A program made the position numbers and the translations under genes. A DNA stretch of 64,000 bases from Amylostereum areolatum (lineage: Eukaryota; Basidiomycota; Agaricomycetes; Russulales; Stereaceae), in assembly GCA_012932865.1 (NCBI GenBank), contig SAXG01000056.1:124001-188000 (forward strand), given 5' to 3'. The notes beneath the pieces were generated by a model. The model was not told the origin of the DNA, did no database searches, and saw only the letters and a program-made list of their open reading frames with translations. Positions within the stretch are counted from its first letter, which is position 1. Each line of letters opens with the position of its first letter. Below, in pieces: positions 35,036 to 46,239 of the stretch.

Positions 35036-38000
35036 TCATGACCGTCCCCCCCTTCTTCCGGCTCCCGATGATTCGGCTTGATTCCCCGTATACAAGCTTG
35101 ACGTGCTCCTTTGTGCTGTGCGCTCTACGATACTAGTCCCATCCCTAAATCTTGTCCTGAAGAGTACGTTGGCGTTGGTGAACAGGCCTTCTTTGAGCGA
35201 CACAACGATGAACTGTGAGCCCTTGAACCGCGTTCGGAAAAGTTGTCCGATATGCTGCGTGTGCGACAAGTCCAGTGCTGCGTCAATCTCGTCGAGAATG
35301 TACATGGGTGCAGGCTTGAACTGAAGCAAGGCCATAATTAAGGAGAGGGCGATCAAAGATCTACGAGGTGCTGTCTCAGTACTCGACAAGTTGCGACGGT
35401 GTGAGGGCACACACCGCTGGCCACCACTGAGTTCTGTCAAACTCTGTTTCCAGACGGATCCTAGTTGAACTTTGATTTCAAGGCCGTCCATGAGATCCTG
35501 ACCTTCGGGAGGTTGTAGCTTTGAGAAGTTGCTCGGTAACAGCTCTCGGAAGATTTCGCCAAAATCGCTAGCATAATTCAGGTTAGTATCTGGCAGGCAG
35601 AACCGGCAAATGAAGAACACCCACACGTTGACTTTCTCCCATGTCTTCATCAAGGCGTCGCGCTTATACCTATCCAGCTCCTCGATCGTCTGCTCGATCT
35701 TCACCTTGTCTTTCATCACCGTGTCCAACATCTTCTTCAATTGAACTTCACGTTTTTCGACCCTGTTTGGTCTGTTATGCAAACGAGCCGAAGTACGAGT
35801 GTGAGATCAAACGTACCCTTCGATCATAGCCATGACCTTCGGGTTAATCTTCTTCTTCATACCGCGATTCGACGCTTCGAGCTCCTCCGCCTTGGCCCTC
35901 AAACTCTTGACATCTACACCGGCGAAGTCGTACTGCGTCCCTGGCTTGCCGAACAAGCTGAAGATACACTTCAACAAGATGGTAAGAGAACGCAAAAGAA
36001 AAGCACGCACTGGCTCTCCTCGGTAATCCACTCATATTGTTTCTCCAGATTGGCAACGTTATTCATCAACTGAGTTTTATCTTTCTCCAGGCCTTGTGCA
36101 TCGTGTTCAAGTGCTTTCAGCTTCAGTCCTAGGTCGCTCTCCGACTTTTTCCTGTCTGCAATGACCTGCTCGAGCTCTTCAAGCTCATCGTCAAAACGCG
36201 ACAATGCAGCGCGTTCTTCTTCCAGCTCCTTTTTCTTGGAGACAAGCTGGCTCTGTTTAAGAAAAAACTGTGAGAACGCGCTACCCGATACTGACAACAC
36301 ACGTTACTTCACACGCTTGGACTTCTCCCTCTGATTCCTGCAATTTCTCGCGGAGCTTGGCAATAGTAGCTTGGGTACCCTTGATGTTTGCATCCGCCAG
36401 CTCGATATCTTTCTCAATACCCTCTAGCGGTGCTGCATCAGTGAGATCGTTCTGATAACGCGCGTTCTCTGTACACACCGCGTTCGAGGGTCGCCGTTTG
36501 CATCTCTTTTTGTTGAAGTTTGACAGTCAGGGTGTGTTCTCTGCAGGACGCTTTTCTGCGTCGATATACTAGCCTGGGAAAAGGATAACCGCCTGTCACC
36601 CTGAATGGTAGATGGTTATGCACCTTCAACTCCTCGGTCTTTCCCTCCTTGTTGTTCTTGAACTCGGCCATGTCCTGTTCCAGCCTCTTCACGTCTTCAC
36701 TGGCGGCTTTCTGCTTGTCTCTGGCACTCTGCACTGAAGCCTCATGACCCCTGATTGTTTTCTTCAGTTCTTCGACCTGGGCGCCGATCTACAGACATTT
36801 CTGGATAAATAAATAAACACAATTCAGCCGACAAAAGACACACTCTAGTCGCGTTGCTCCCCCCTAGCTGCTCTTCGAGCAGACGGGCTTCGTGTTCCTT
36901 GAGATCAACGTCCCGGACCAGAGCCTTCCACTGTTCCCTTTTCCCCCGATCGCGCTGTTCTGCATGTATAATGCCTTGCAAGGTAGCAGATGCTTCATCC
37001 AGCCTGTGGCTAACCTCCTGCAGCTGCTGTGCCTTGACGAGAAGACCATTGCTAGTGGGAGGAGCACCACCACTGAGCGTCCCTGAAGGATCGTAGACGT
37101 CTCCATCCAAGGTGACTGAACGAGCCCTAATTTCTGGATTAAACGTGACAGCTTTGGCCGTTGCCGCGTCATTGCAGATGAGGGTATCGCCGAACACGAA
37201 CGCCATCGCCTCGGAGACTTCTTGAGGATAACCGATTAAAGAAAGAGCTAGATGCACCTTGCCAGGGGCCACCCGTTCCGCCGATTGTAATTTCTGTAGA
37301 ACGGAAGTTTGGTCGAGAGCGCAAGGGAAAAAAGCCGATATATACCTGGGCGGCCATCCGGAATGCACGAATTTGGTTGAGGGGGATAAGTGTAACCCGT
37401 TTCTTCAATCCACCATTCTTGATGAGCTGGCCACCTGCGACACTGTCTTGGACAATGAGATGATACAATTTGCCACCAGCGGTGATTTCAAGTGCCGTCG
37501 ACTTGTTATAGTCCTCCGGCTTAAGCGTAATCAACGACGCGACAAGGCCCTTGACCTTCGACCTGTTAAAATTCGGCACGGGATCGTTATATGCAAAGTC
37601 GAGAGCGCCGAGGCGTTGCCTAACGTTGTCACGTTCCTACAGACAGTAGTCATGATCATAGATAGAAGAGAGCTGAGAGATCAATGCCTTACCTCGGTTA
37701 GCTCACGAACCTCGGCCATAGCCTCCTTCATCTCGGTTTCCTTCTCCTGCTCCTTCTCCTTGTTCCAACCAGTAGCTGCCAGCCTCATTTTCAAGCCTTC
37801 GACCTCCGCCTTCAAAGCTTCGAGTTTCTTAGTTCCCGCGCTGGCTTCTTTCTCAACGTCTCTCCACCGACCCTCGAGGTTTTTGAGTTCTTTGACGGCC
37901 ATATCGAGCTTTTGGCGAGCCTGACTCTCCTCGGTCTGGGCATGAGTGATGCGCGCGCGCGCGTCCGCAAGTTGGCCCATGTAGCCTCCGCCAGTGTTGT

Positions 38001-39404
38001 TGGATGAGCCCGCTAGTCCAGTAAGTAAGGTTTGGAGTAGTTCTTCCGAGTTCGTCAATGAAATCTGCGCGGTTGTTTGTTCCTCCTTGACCTTGGTGAA
38101 CTTGATCGTCAGTTCATCGACCTCGCACCTTTTGTCCGCCAACGACGCTTCAAGCTATGAAAAGGGAGATGAGCAACGCGCAATAGAAAGAGGGTCGCCA
38201 CAAACCTCATTTCGTTCGTTGTCGAGATTTGACAGCTTCTTCTCCTCTTCACTGATAGTGGTGGTTCTGATGTCTCTTTTAGCTAGAATCTTCTCGAGGG
38301 CTTTGTCGAGCTCTTTAACTTCCGCCTCAAGTTTCTGGTACTTTCCACCTTTCTGAAGTTCTTTCTCCCGCTGTTTCTTCACCCCTTCTGCATCCCGCTC
38401 AGCCTGTTGCGCCTCCTTGAGCAGCTGCTTCTGGCCACTCTTCGTCTCTTTCGTCGCTTTTGCGTTGGCCTTGATCTCGTCGTCCTTTTTGTGGATATTC
38501 GCCGACCAATTACTCCATTCATAGGCTCGTAACGTGCGCGCGACGCGTTCCAACTCCGAGCATGTCTTCTGCCATTGTAAGAAAGATCGCTTCTCGTTGC
38601 GGAGAGTGTCCAGCTTGGGCGTGATCTCTTCTCTGAGAAGAGATGTGATCTCCTCGACGCGTTTCTCTTTCTTTCCCATCGTCTTCTTCGCTTTGTCTTT
38701 GCGTTCCTCGAACATACGCGTCCCCGCAGCTTCCTCCACCATACCGAGTATCTCTTGCGGCCTCATATTGAGTACCTACTCTTGATCACTATGGGCACGA
38801 AGTGTAGATACGTTTGAAGACTTACCTTGGTGATGCGTCCCTGCATAATGAGGAAATTGGGGTTATTGATGTTGAGCTGCACGCTCTGGAAGAGGGATTG
38901 AATGGTCTGCTGTTGTGATTTATGACCGTTCAGGAGATATTTGGAGATATTAGGCAGTGCGATCTGGATGTATAATATCAGCATGAACACACGAGAAGGG
39001 CGCTAGATCACTGCATATGACGCGCCTGTCTTGTAACAGTTATCTGAGGGAGGTCCTGCAGACCCGCAGGGCTGGTTTCCGGGTCTGAGTTGTCGAATAC
39101 GATCGTCACACTGGCCTTCGTGATTCCAGCCTGACCGCGTTTGTAGATGAGATCTTGTTGATTTTGTGCGCGCATCTACAGCGAGAAGACGCCAGACAGT
39201 CAGGCTTTCATCGTTTCGTAATAGATTACTATGCACCTGTGTCATGTTTGTGAGGCCGAGCACAAAGCAAATGGCGTCGAGGATGTTCGACTTTCCCGAG
39301 CCGTTAAGGCCAGTAATCGCATTGAAAGATGAATCCCAGCCAGTGATTTGTGTCCTGACTGGATAGGACTTGAATCCCTCGAGGATCAGCTCCTCGATGC
39401 GCAT
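35036..39404 (-). CDS. SMC2: Condensin subunit Smc2
   Basis: Smc2 pairs with Smc4 as the ATPase core of condensin, which compacts mitotic chromosomes. The N-terminus [20 protein letters not shown] with Walker [19 protein letters not shown] is diagnostic. It is followed by [14 protein letters not shown] and [19 protein letters not shown]. Long coiled coils flank a hinge ([50 protein letters not shown]). The C-terminal head has the signature LTELSGGQR, Walker [13 protein letters not shown] and [20 protein letters not shown]. Many short introns are present, and the expected ~1200 residues fit the span. The assignment to Smc2 rather than Smc1/3/4 rests on the N-terminal and hinge motifs. PRP11 ends 221 bases upstream on the same strand. 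Confidence 0.96.
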
Positions 39405-39625
39405 GGTGAGCGAGAATGGAGGGTAACGTTGAAGATAGAAGGGGAAACGCGGTACATAAGTAATTCAAGCGCGTTTGATGAGAACGGAGAACCCGAGCAC
39501 GTGTTCGTCTACCGGACACTAGTGCCACTTCTAAGGCACTCTTATACTGAGAACGACTATGATATACGTGAACTAGAATTGAAAGAACACACGTTGGCAT
39601 ACATATCAATACTTGAACGCAAATG

Positions 39626-40509
39626 TTAGTACGACATGCGGAACATGAACTGGAAGCTGTATTGTTTTGTATCCGGATCCCAATGTGACCAGTTCCAGTA
39701 CCCAGCATCGTCCGATTCGTCCTCAATCTCCCTTGCAGGGATACGAAAAGCAATCGTCTCATATGGTTCGGCCGCGACCTACCCGATGCACGTCAGTTTT
39801 CCAAAAGTTCAACAAATATGCGATTCACGCACGATGAGGTACTGGTATGCCTTGTTCGGCGGCTCACGTTTCTGTTCCCAGGCGCTCATGAACCGCCGTC
39901 TTGGGACGACGCCTTCTTTGACTTGCGGCAGATGCACCTGTACCATCATACCTTCCTTGCCCGTGTCGCGGTCGCGCACCTTGGTCACCCTATATCCCGG
40001 CCGCCCAATCTTGAGGAAAACCTTTCGCTGGACGTTCTGTTGTTGCGGGGCCACCTGCAGCTGGCTGTCTTTCATGTCTTTCGCCGCCCGCCGTGCAAGG
40101 TTTGTCTGATGTTTTTTGCCCTGGGTGTGAGCGAGGTAGGACCCTTCGTTGGTGTGGAGGGTGAGACAGAGCTTGCATTCGAGGGACCCGAGATGGTTAC
40201 GAAGGATGTATGGATCCTGTGAGTCGAAAGGAGGGCAGTTGGAAGGGGTTGGGAAATGTGCAGAGAAATCGAACCTTCGCGAGATCAATTGTTTCAAGCG
40301 CAAGCTTTCGAAGACGTTCCCTTCGGTCCACATTGCTCTCGGATGCACCGGCGACACCACCACCACCAAACTTGGAGCCGACACGATTCTACAGGGATAA
40401 GGAATGTTAGGCAGAAAGTTTTGATATGCTTCTATAGAAGTTGACCTGATAATCTGGGAGCAAGATGCGTTAGCAGATGTAGGAGACGCGTGCTATTAAA
40501 CGTACCCAT
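39626..40509 (-). CDS. PRP11: Splicing factor 3A subunit 2 (Prp11/SF3a66)
   Basis: This is a subunit of SF3a in the U2 snRNP, needed to form the prespliceosome. The start is unusually split: ATGG (40509-40506), an intron of 52 bases, an 8-base exon (40453-40446), an intron of 57 bases, then the main exon from 40388. The joined N-terminus MDYQNRVGSKFGGGGVAGAS matches the family start. Next come RRERLRKLALETIDLAK, the U1-type zinc finger (LECKLCLTLHTNEGSYLAHT, then GKKHQTNLARR) and the C-terminal domain IGRPGYRVTKVRDRDTGKEG, RFMSAWEQKREPPNKAYQYL, ending FMFRMSY at 39626. No Pro-rich repeat tail follows, as in other fungi. It is divergent from RRP5, with 302 bases between the starts. Confidence 0.96.
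40446..40453 (-). other. PRP11: 8-base micro-exon of PRP11
   Basis: ATTATCAG lies between CTCCCAG (acceptor side) and GTCAAC (donor side) on the minus strand. Together with ATGG before it and AATCGTGTC after it, it encodes M-D-Y-Q-N-R-V, the conserved start of SF3a2. Without it the frame and the conserved residues are lost. Confidence 0.85.
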
Positions 40510-40811
40510 TGTATAAAGCTGGGGATACGGAAGGACAGGCGAGGGGAAGGACAGTCGGAGAGAGACAGAGAGAGACGCCGACAATCGAGACAGCGGCAAG
40601 GAACCGGCGCGTTGTTTACATAATCTAAAGAGATCTCAAGATCTTCTGCCCGATCCTGCCTCTGAATTTTCGACTTTCGCGTCTTCCCCTCAGCGAGCGC
40701 ACGCGCGCCTTCCATCCTCTCCTTATTCATCTCACCGCGGCCCTCAATAGTAAGGCAAACACGTACGTATCTAATAAGGCTAGCTTTTTTCGCTCAATGA
40801 CCTTCTACAGT
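40510..40811. promoter_or_regulatory. Short bidirectional promoter, PRP11 / RRP5
   Basis: Only 302 bases separate the start codons of two divergent RNA-processing genes, so their promoters must overlap or be shared. A GA-rich stretch (GAGAGACAGAGAGAGACG, near 40560) is the only visible feature. No TATA box is evident. Confidence 0.55.
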
Positions 40812-43800
40812 ATGTCGAGCAAGAAACGACAGCTGGAGGACTCTTCTTCCCAGCACAAATCCAAGAAGACTAAGGTCGTATCCAAAGACACGAAAAAGAC
40901 ACGGGCAGAGAAACCTCTACAACCCGCTTCAAACATAATACCAGAGGAAGTTGATTTTCCTCGAGGCGGCGGGACCAGTTTCACAGCGCTTGAAGTCAAG
41001 ACGCTGCGCGCGGAAGCCGTGAAAGAAGCTAACGATGAACTCTTCAAGGTGCATCATCATATCTCGCTTGTGCAAAAGTGTGGGCTATAACGTTTCTGTG
41101 TATAGGATGCCGGTGGTGAGAAATCCTCGGGCAGGCAACGACGGAAATCGGATGTGAAGGGGAAAGGGAAGGCGACTGATGGAGGGGCAAAGAATGAGTC
41201 CTCACGGATTGAGCATCTTAATTATAAGGTGCGACCTCATTATTCCTGTTTCTCTCTCGACTTATGATGATGTTGCAATAGCGCATTACACCCGGGATGA
41301 AGATTCTCGCACAAGTAATGATCGTCCACCCGCTCGCCCTCATCGTCTCCTTGCCAAACCAACTAGCCGGACATATCCCCATCACGCAAATATCGTCCGA
41401 GCTGACTCGCTCACTAGAGACCATGGACGTGGACGAGGCAGAAGATGAGGAGGATGGCGATGAGGACAGGCCACCTGCCGTCCCAGACCTATCTGACATA
41501 TTCCAACCAGGTCAGTATGTGCGGTGTATTGTGTCGGCAATGCATGCGCATGGGTCCACAGATGGTGTTCCTGGAACCGGAAGGACAAGGGACGAGGTGG
41601 AGAAGGCTAGTCGGCGCGTAGAGTTGAGTCTGCTTCCCGAACAGGTGAATGAAGGCGTCGTGAAGGCTGATTTAAAGCCAGGATACGTGAGTTGACCCCA
41701 GATCACTACCTGCACTTCTCTTTGACGATCTCTTACACTGTCAGACTATGTCGGCCTCGGTCAAAAGTATTGAAGATCACGGATATATTCTTAATCTCGG
41801 AATCCCTGACATCTCGGGGTTCCTGTCATTCAAAGACGCGCAAAGACGCTTCAAAGGGACGTCGAAATTGCACATAGGACGTATAATCGACGTGGCTGTT
41901 TCAAAACTGTCGAGTAATGGTCGCACGTGTAACGTTATGGTCGCTTCCTCGACCCTCAAAACATCGACGGTAATTATACATACCTGGAGCAGACGTATAC
42001 GCACTAACCCTGTTACTGCCTAGCTCAGCGAGGTTTCCAGTGTAACGTCCGTGGTACCCGGACAACTTGTACAATGCCTCATCACAAACATTCCACACGA
42101 TGGCCTGAACGTCCAAGTCCTCGGTTACTTCGACGGCACCCTGGACGAGTACCACATTCCTACCGGGGAACCGTCAGATCACTTTAAGCTCGGTCAAAAG
42201 GTCAAGGCGAGGGTGCTCTACGAGATCCCTGGAACATCACCGCCTCGTTTCGCTCTTTCTCTCGCCGCCCATGTCTTGTCCTTTGTCCCGAAGTCATCCG
42301 GGGACGATAGTGAAGCGGGTATAAGCATCCAAGAAGCCTTCCCCGTCGGTGCATTTTTGGACGCTGTGAAAGTGGTGAAAGTTGAGCCCGAGCGGGGACT
42401 TCTGGTCGACACTCAGTCGGGCCTGCGAGGATTTGTGCACGTACGTCGTCTGTACTCTGTTCATGTCAACGTCTCTCAAATTCGATATCAAATTCTCGCA
42501 GATATCTCATGTCTCTGACGAGCACGTTCCTTCGCTGTCTTCCTCAGCTGGTGCGTGGAAGGTCGGAACCTCCCACCGCGCTCGAGTGACCGGATATTTT
42601 CCCCTTGACGGCCTTCTCCAATTATCGATGCGTCCTTCCATCCTGGAACAGAAATTTCTGCAAGTCGCTGATGTGCAGCCGGGGGAGCTCATCAAGGGCA
42701 CAGTGAAGAAGCTCACCGATTCCGCCTTGTTTGTCTCTATCTCTGGCAGCGTCGATGGCGTCATCTTTCCCAACCACTATGCCGACATCACCTTGAAACA
42801 CCCACAGAAACGGTTCAAACCGGGAGGTTCAATAAAATGTCGGGTACGTATCTATGTTCTGTTATATTTCGTTCGCATCTTGAGAGTGTCCCAGGTTCTC
42901 GCGGTAGATCCAGAACGAAAGCGCATTGCACTTACAGCGAAGAAGACACTTGTGGAGTCAGAACTGCCTACAATCACTAGTTATGACGACGCGAAAGTGG
43001 GCATGATTGCCCACGCCGTGGTTTTTCGGGTTGCAGAGAGGCGTTTGCAGATTGAGTTCTTCAACAATGTGAAAGGTTCCGTACCCGGGAAGGAAGCTAG
43101 GTATGATCATGACCCTGCTGGCATGATGTGACTCTGACCAACTCACAGCGAGGCAGAATCTACGCCGCTATCTACCGCCTTCTCTGTGGGTAAGCCTATC
43201 CGAGTCCGTATCATCGCTGTCGACGTGAATGCCCAGAGCATTACGGCAAGCATCCGACAAGCATCTTCTACTTTCGACGCCTCCGTCCCGGACATCAGCA
43301 GTGTGGAGATCGGCAGCATAGTCCACGGCGTCGTTGTCGAAATCCACAAGGAAAATATCGTTCTCAAGTTGAAGCCGTCAGGGGTTCGTGCGCTGCTATC
43401 CCTCAAAAACCTTGCAAACCACCGAAGCATGCCCGTTGCCCAGTTGCGCGGAGCCCTCAAGCTTGGCGAGGATCTTGAAGGACTCTTCGTGGTTACACGC
43501 GAGCCAGAGAAGGGCTTTGTCATCGTTGCAAACAGGCCAAAGACCAAACCGTCTCTGGAGCAAAAACATGCATTGAGTATGGACACCATCACGGTGGGTC
43601 AAGTTGTTGGTGGGCGAATCCTTGGTCAAAATCGCAACGGCACGCGAGTGAAACTATCAGGCAAGATCACTGGCGGGTTACACCCAACAGACACATCCGA
43701 CGACTATGAGGCTGGCACCCCCTTTCCTAATGCAGACACCATCCTCCGAGCTGTCGTTCTGGGCATCGACAATGAGAAGAAGCACCTAACGCTGTCCACT

Positions 43801-45968
43801 CGTGCTTCCCGCATGCAGCCTCAAAATCATCCTCCTGTCGTCGATAAGGAGATTGTAAACGTGTCGGATTTGAAGGTTGGCCAAACTGTTCGCGGGTTCG
43901 TCAAAAGTGTCCCGGAGCACGGTTTGTTCGTCGCACTCGGAAGAACGGTCGATGCTCGTGTTCAGATAAAGGAATTATTTGATGAGGTTGATCTTTGTCT
44001 CTGCCGAAATATGTGCTATCTTAACATTGGTTTCTCTAGTTTGTCCAAGATTGGAAGGCGCGGTTCCAAGTCAACCAGCTGGTCAAGGCCCGTGTTCTCA
44101 GGTATGGTTTTCGTTTCAATTCATCCATGACACTTCCTGAGTTCTGAACTAAAGAATTGATGTCGAGAAAAACCAAGTCGAGCTAACATTCCGTTCTGGC
44201 GAGCTTTCGAAGTCAGCGTTGGCGCTGTCCGACCTTACAGAGGGACAGAAGGTCGAAGGAAGGGTCAAACGGGTCGAGGACTACGGTCTCTTCATTGAGA
44301 TCAAGGACTCCAAGCTGTCCGGCCTGTGCCATAAAACTGAGGTTCGTCTGTTAGACCCCTTGATTCAAGCTGTTGGGGCTGACTCGTTGCAGCTGTCTGA
44401 CAACAAGGACGCGGATACGACGTTGGCCCTTCGGAGCTTCCGGGAAGGCGATCAGGTCAAGGCGATCATTCGTTCTATCGATCTGGACAAGAAGAGAATC
44501 GCTTTTGGCCTGAAGCCGTCGTATTTCTTCACGGAGGACTTCAACTCTGACCCTGAATCGGACAGCGGGACTCAACTATTGGGCGTTGTTGAAGACGTTG
44601 AAATGTCCGATGCCGAAAGTGATGGTGAAGAAGCGAAAGCGTCCTTCCATGGATCCGAGGAAGAATCGTCTGATGAGGAAGACGCGATGGCGGTCGATTT
44701 CGACATGAATGCCATTGTCCAAGGGGCACCCCCCACCTCAAGACCTCACACTACTGCAGCACCTTCCCTCCAGCTAGGAGGCTTCCAATGGAATGGAGGC
44801 GACCTTGAAAAGTCTGATGAATCCAATTCTTCTGACGATAGCGACCAGGAGGACACCTCGGGCAAAAAGAAGAAGAAAAAGAAGAAAAAAGAGATCGAAC
44901 TCGATCTTACCGCCGACTTGCAAACGAAAACGCCCGACTCGAACGCGGACTTCGAGCGCGTCCTTCTCGGCTCCCCAAATTCTTCATACATTTGGATTCA
45001 ATATATGTCCTTCCTCCTTCAACTTTCGGACGTCGACAAGGCGCGAGAGGTCGGTAAACGCGCGCTGAAGACCATCGGGTTCAGGGAAGAGCAGGAGAAA
45101 CTCAACGTGTGGATCGCGCTGCTGAACTTGGAGAATGTTTATGGCACGGACGAGTCGCTGGAGGCCATGTTTAAAGACGCGGCGCGTCACTGCGACTCCA
45201 AGACCGTGCACCTTCGCCTCGCCACGATCTTCGAACAGTCTGAAAAACTAGAGGTTCGAAACATTGATAGCGCAGTTCAAAACTGATCTAACAACATGCT
45301 ACAGAAAGCGGAGGAGCAATACAAGCGAACTAGCAAAAAGTTCGGCTATAGCTCTAAAGTATGGACACTGTTTGGCGAATATTACCTTAAGCGTGGCGAA
45401 GTGGAAGAGGCTCGTAAACTCCTCCCTCGCAGCCTTCAGAGCCTCGAGAAGCGCAAACGTGAGGAGGCTTCCTCTCAGTGAACTTGTCCGTGCGACTTAC
45501 GCCATCTTCGACAGACCTCAAGACAATCTCCAAATTCGCTCAGCTGGAGTACAAGATCGGCGACCCCGAGCGCGGGAAGACTATCTTTGAAGGCATCGTC
45601 GATTCACATCCCAAGCGCTGGGACCTATGGTCTATCTACATCGACATGGAAGCAGGGCAGCAGGACATGCAGAGTGTCAGGTATGTCCACGGGTTATACA
45701 CTCATCTCGATGTCCTTCTGATTAAACAATTCAGACACATCTTTGACCGGGTACTCGCGCATAAAATGACGAGCCATAAAGCCAAGTTCGTCGCCTTAAT
45801 CTTCTATCCATGATAAAGCCGCTTACTTGCAATAGATCTTTCTTCAAGAAATGGCTTGACATCGAGCGTCGATTAGGCGACGAGGAGGGCGCGGAGGCCG
45901 TGAAAGCCAAGGCAATTGAATGGACACAGCGTGCGGCAAACGACTCTGTGGATGCCGTCGACCCATAA
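40812..45968 (+). CDS. RRP5: rRNA biogenesis protein Rrp5 (PDCD11 family)
   Basis: Rrp5 is a nucleolar protein with many S1 RNA-binding repeats and a C-terminal HAT/TPR domain. It is required for both 18S and 5.8S rRNA maturation. The basic N-terminus MSSKKRQLEDSSSQHKSKK is followed by the entry motif IIPEEVDFPRGGGTSFTALE. Multiple S1 domains are visible, for example VKSIEDHGYILNLGIPDISG, GTVKKLTDSALFVSISGSVD, VVEIHKENIVLKLKPSG, GFVKSVPEHGLFVALGR and GRVKRVEDYGLFIEIKDSKL. An acidic linker and a Lys run lead to the HAT repeats (ADFERVLLGSPNSSYIWIQY, FAQLEYKIGDPERGKTIFEG, RDV-type ends). It stops at TAA 45966-45968. An in-frame ATG at 40797 is an alternative start. One 51-base intron (44342-44392) has no stop and keeps frame. 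All frames join cleanly. Confidence 0.96.
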
Positions 45969-46239
45969 CTTGTAGTAGCAAACACTGGATCCACCATGCA
46001 TTTTTGGTCATATAGCTGTGAGAATATATAATGCGAAAAATTAACAGACATGAAAGAGGTAGTTCGAACGAGTAGAGTAGAGGACGACCGCTGATGGCAA
46101 AAATGGAGAGACAGGGAACGAGCGTGAGAGCGACAGCACTGAGGCGAGCAATAGGGTATCATCGTAGGCGGGAAGAAGAAAAACAAGATAAAAAGAGAGT
46201 AAAAGAACCCTAAATGACATCAAATCGCGAACGCGTGCG

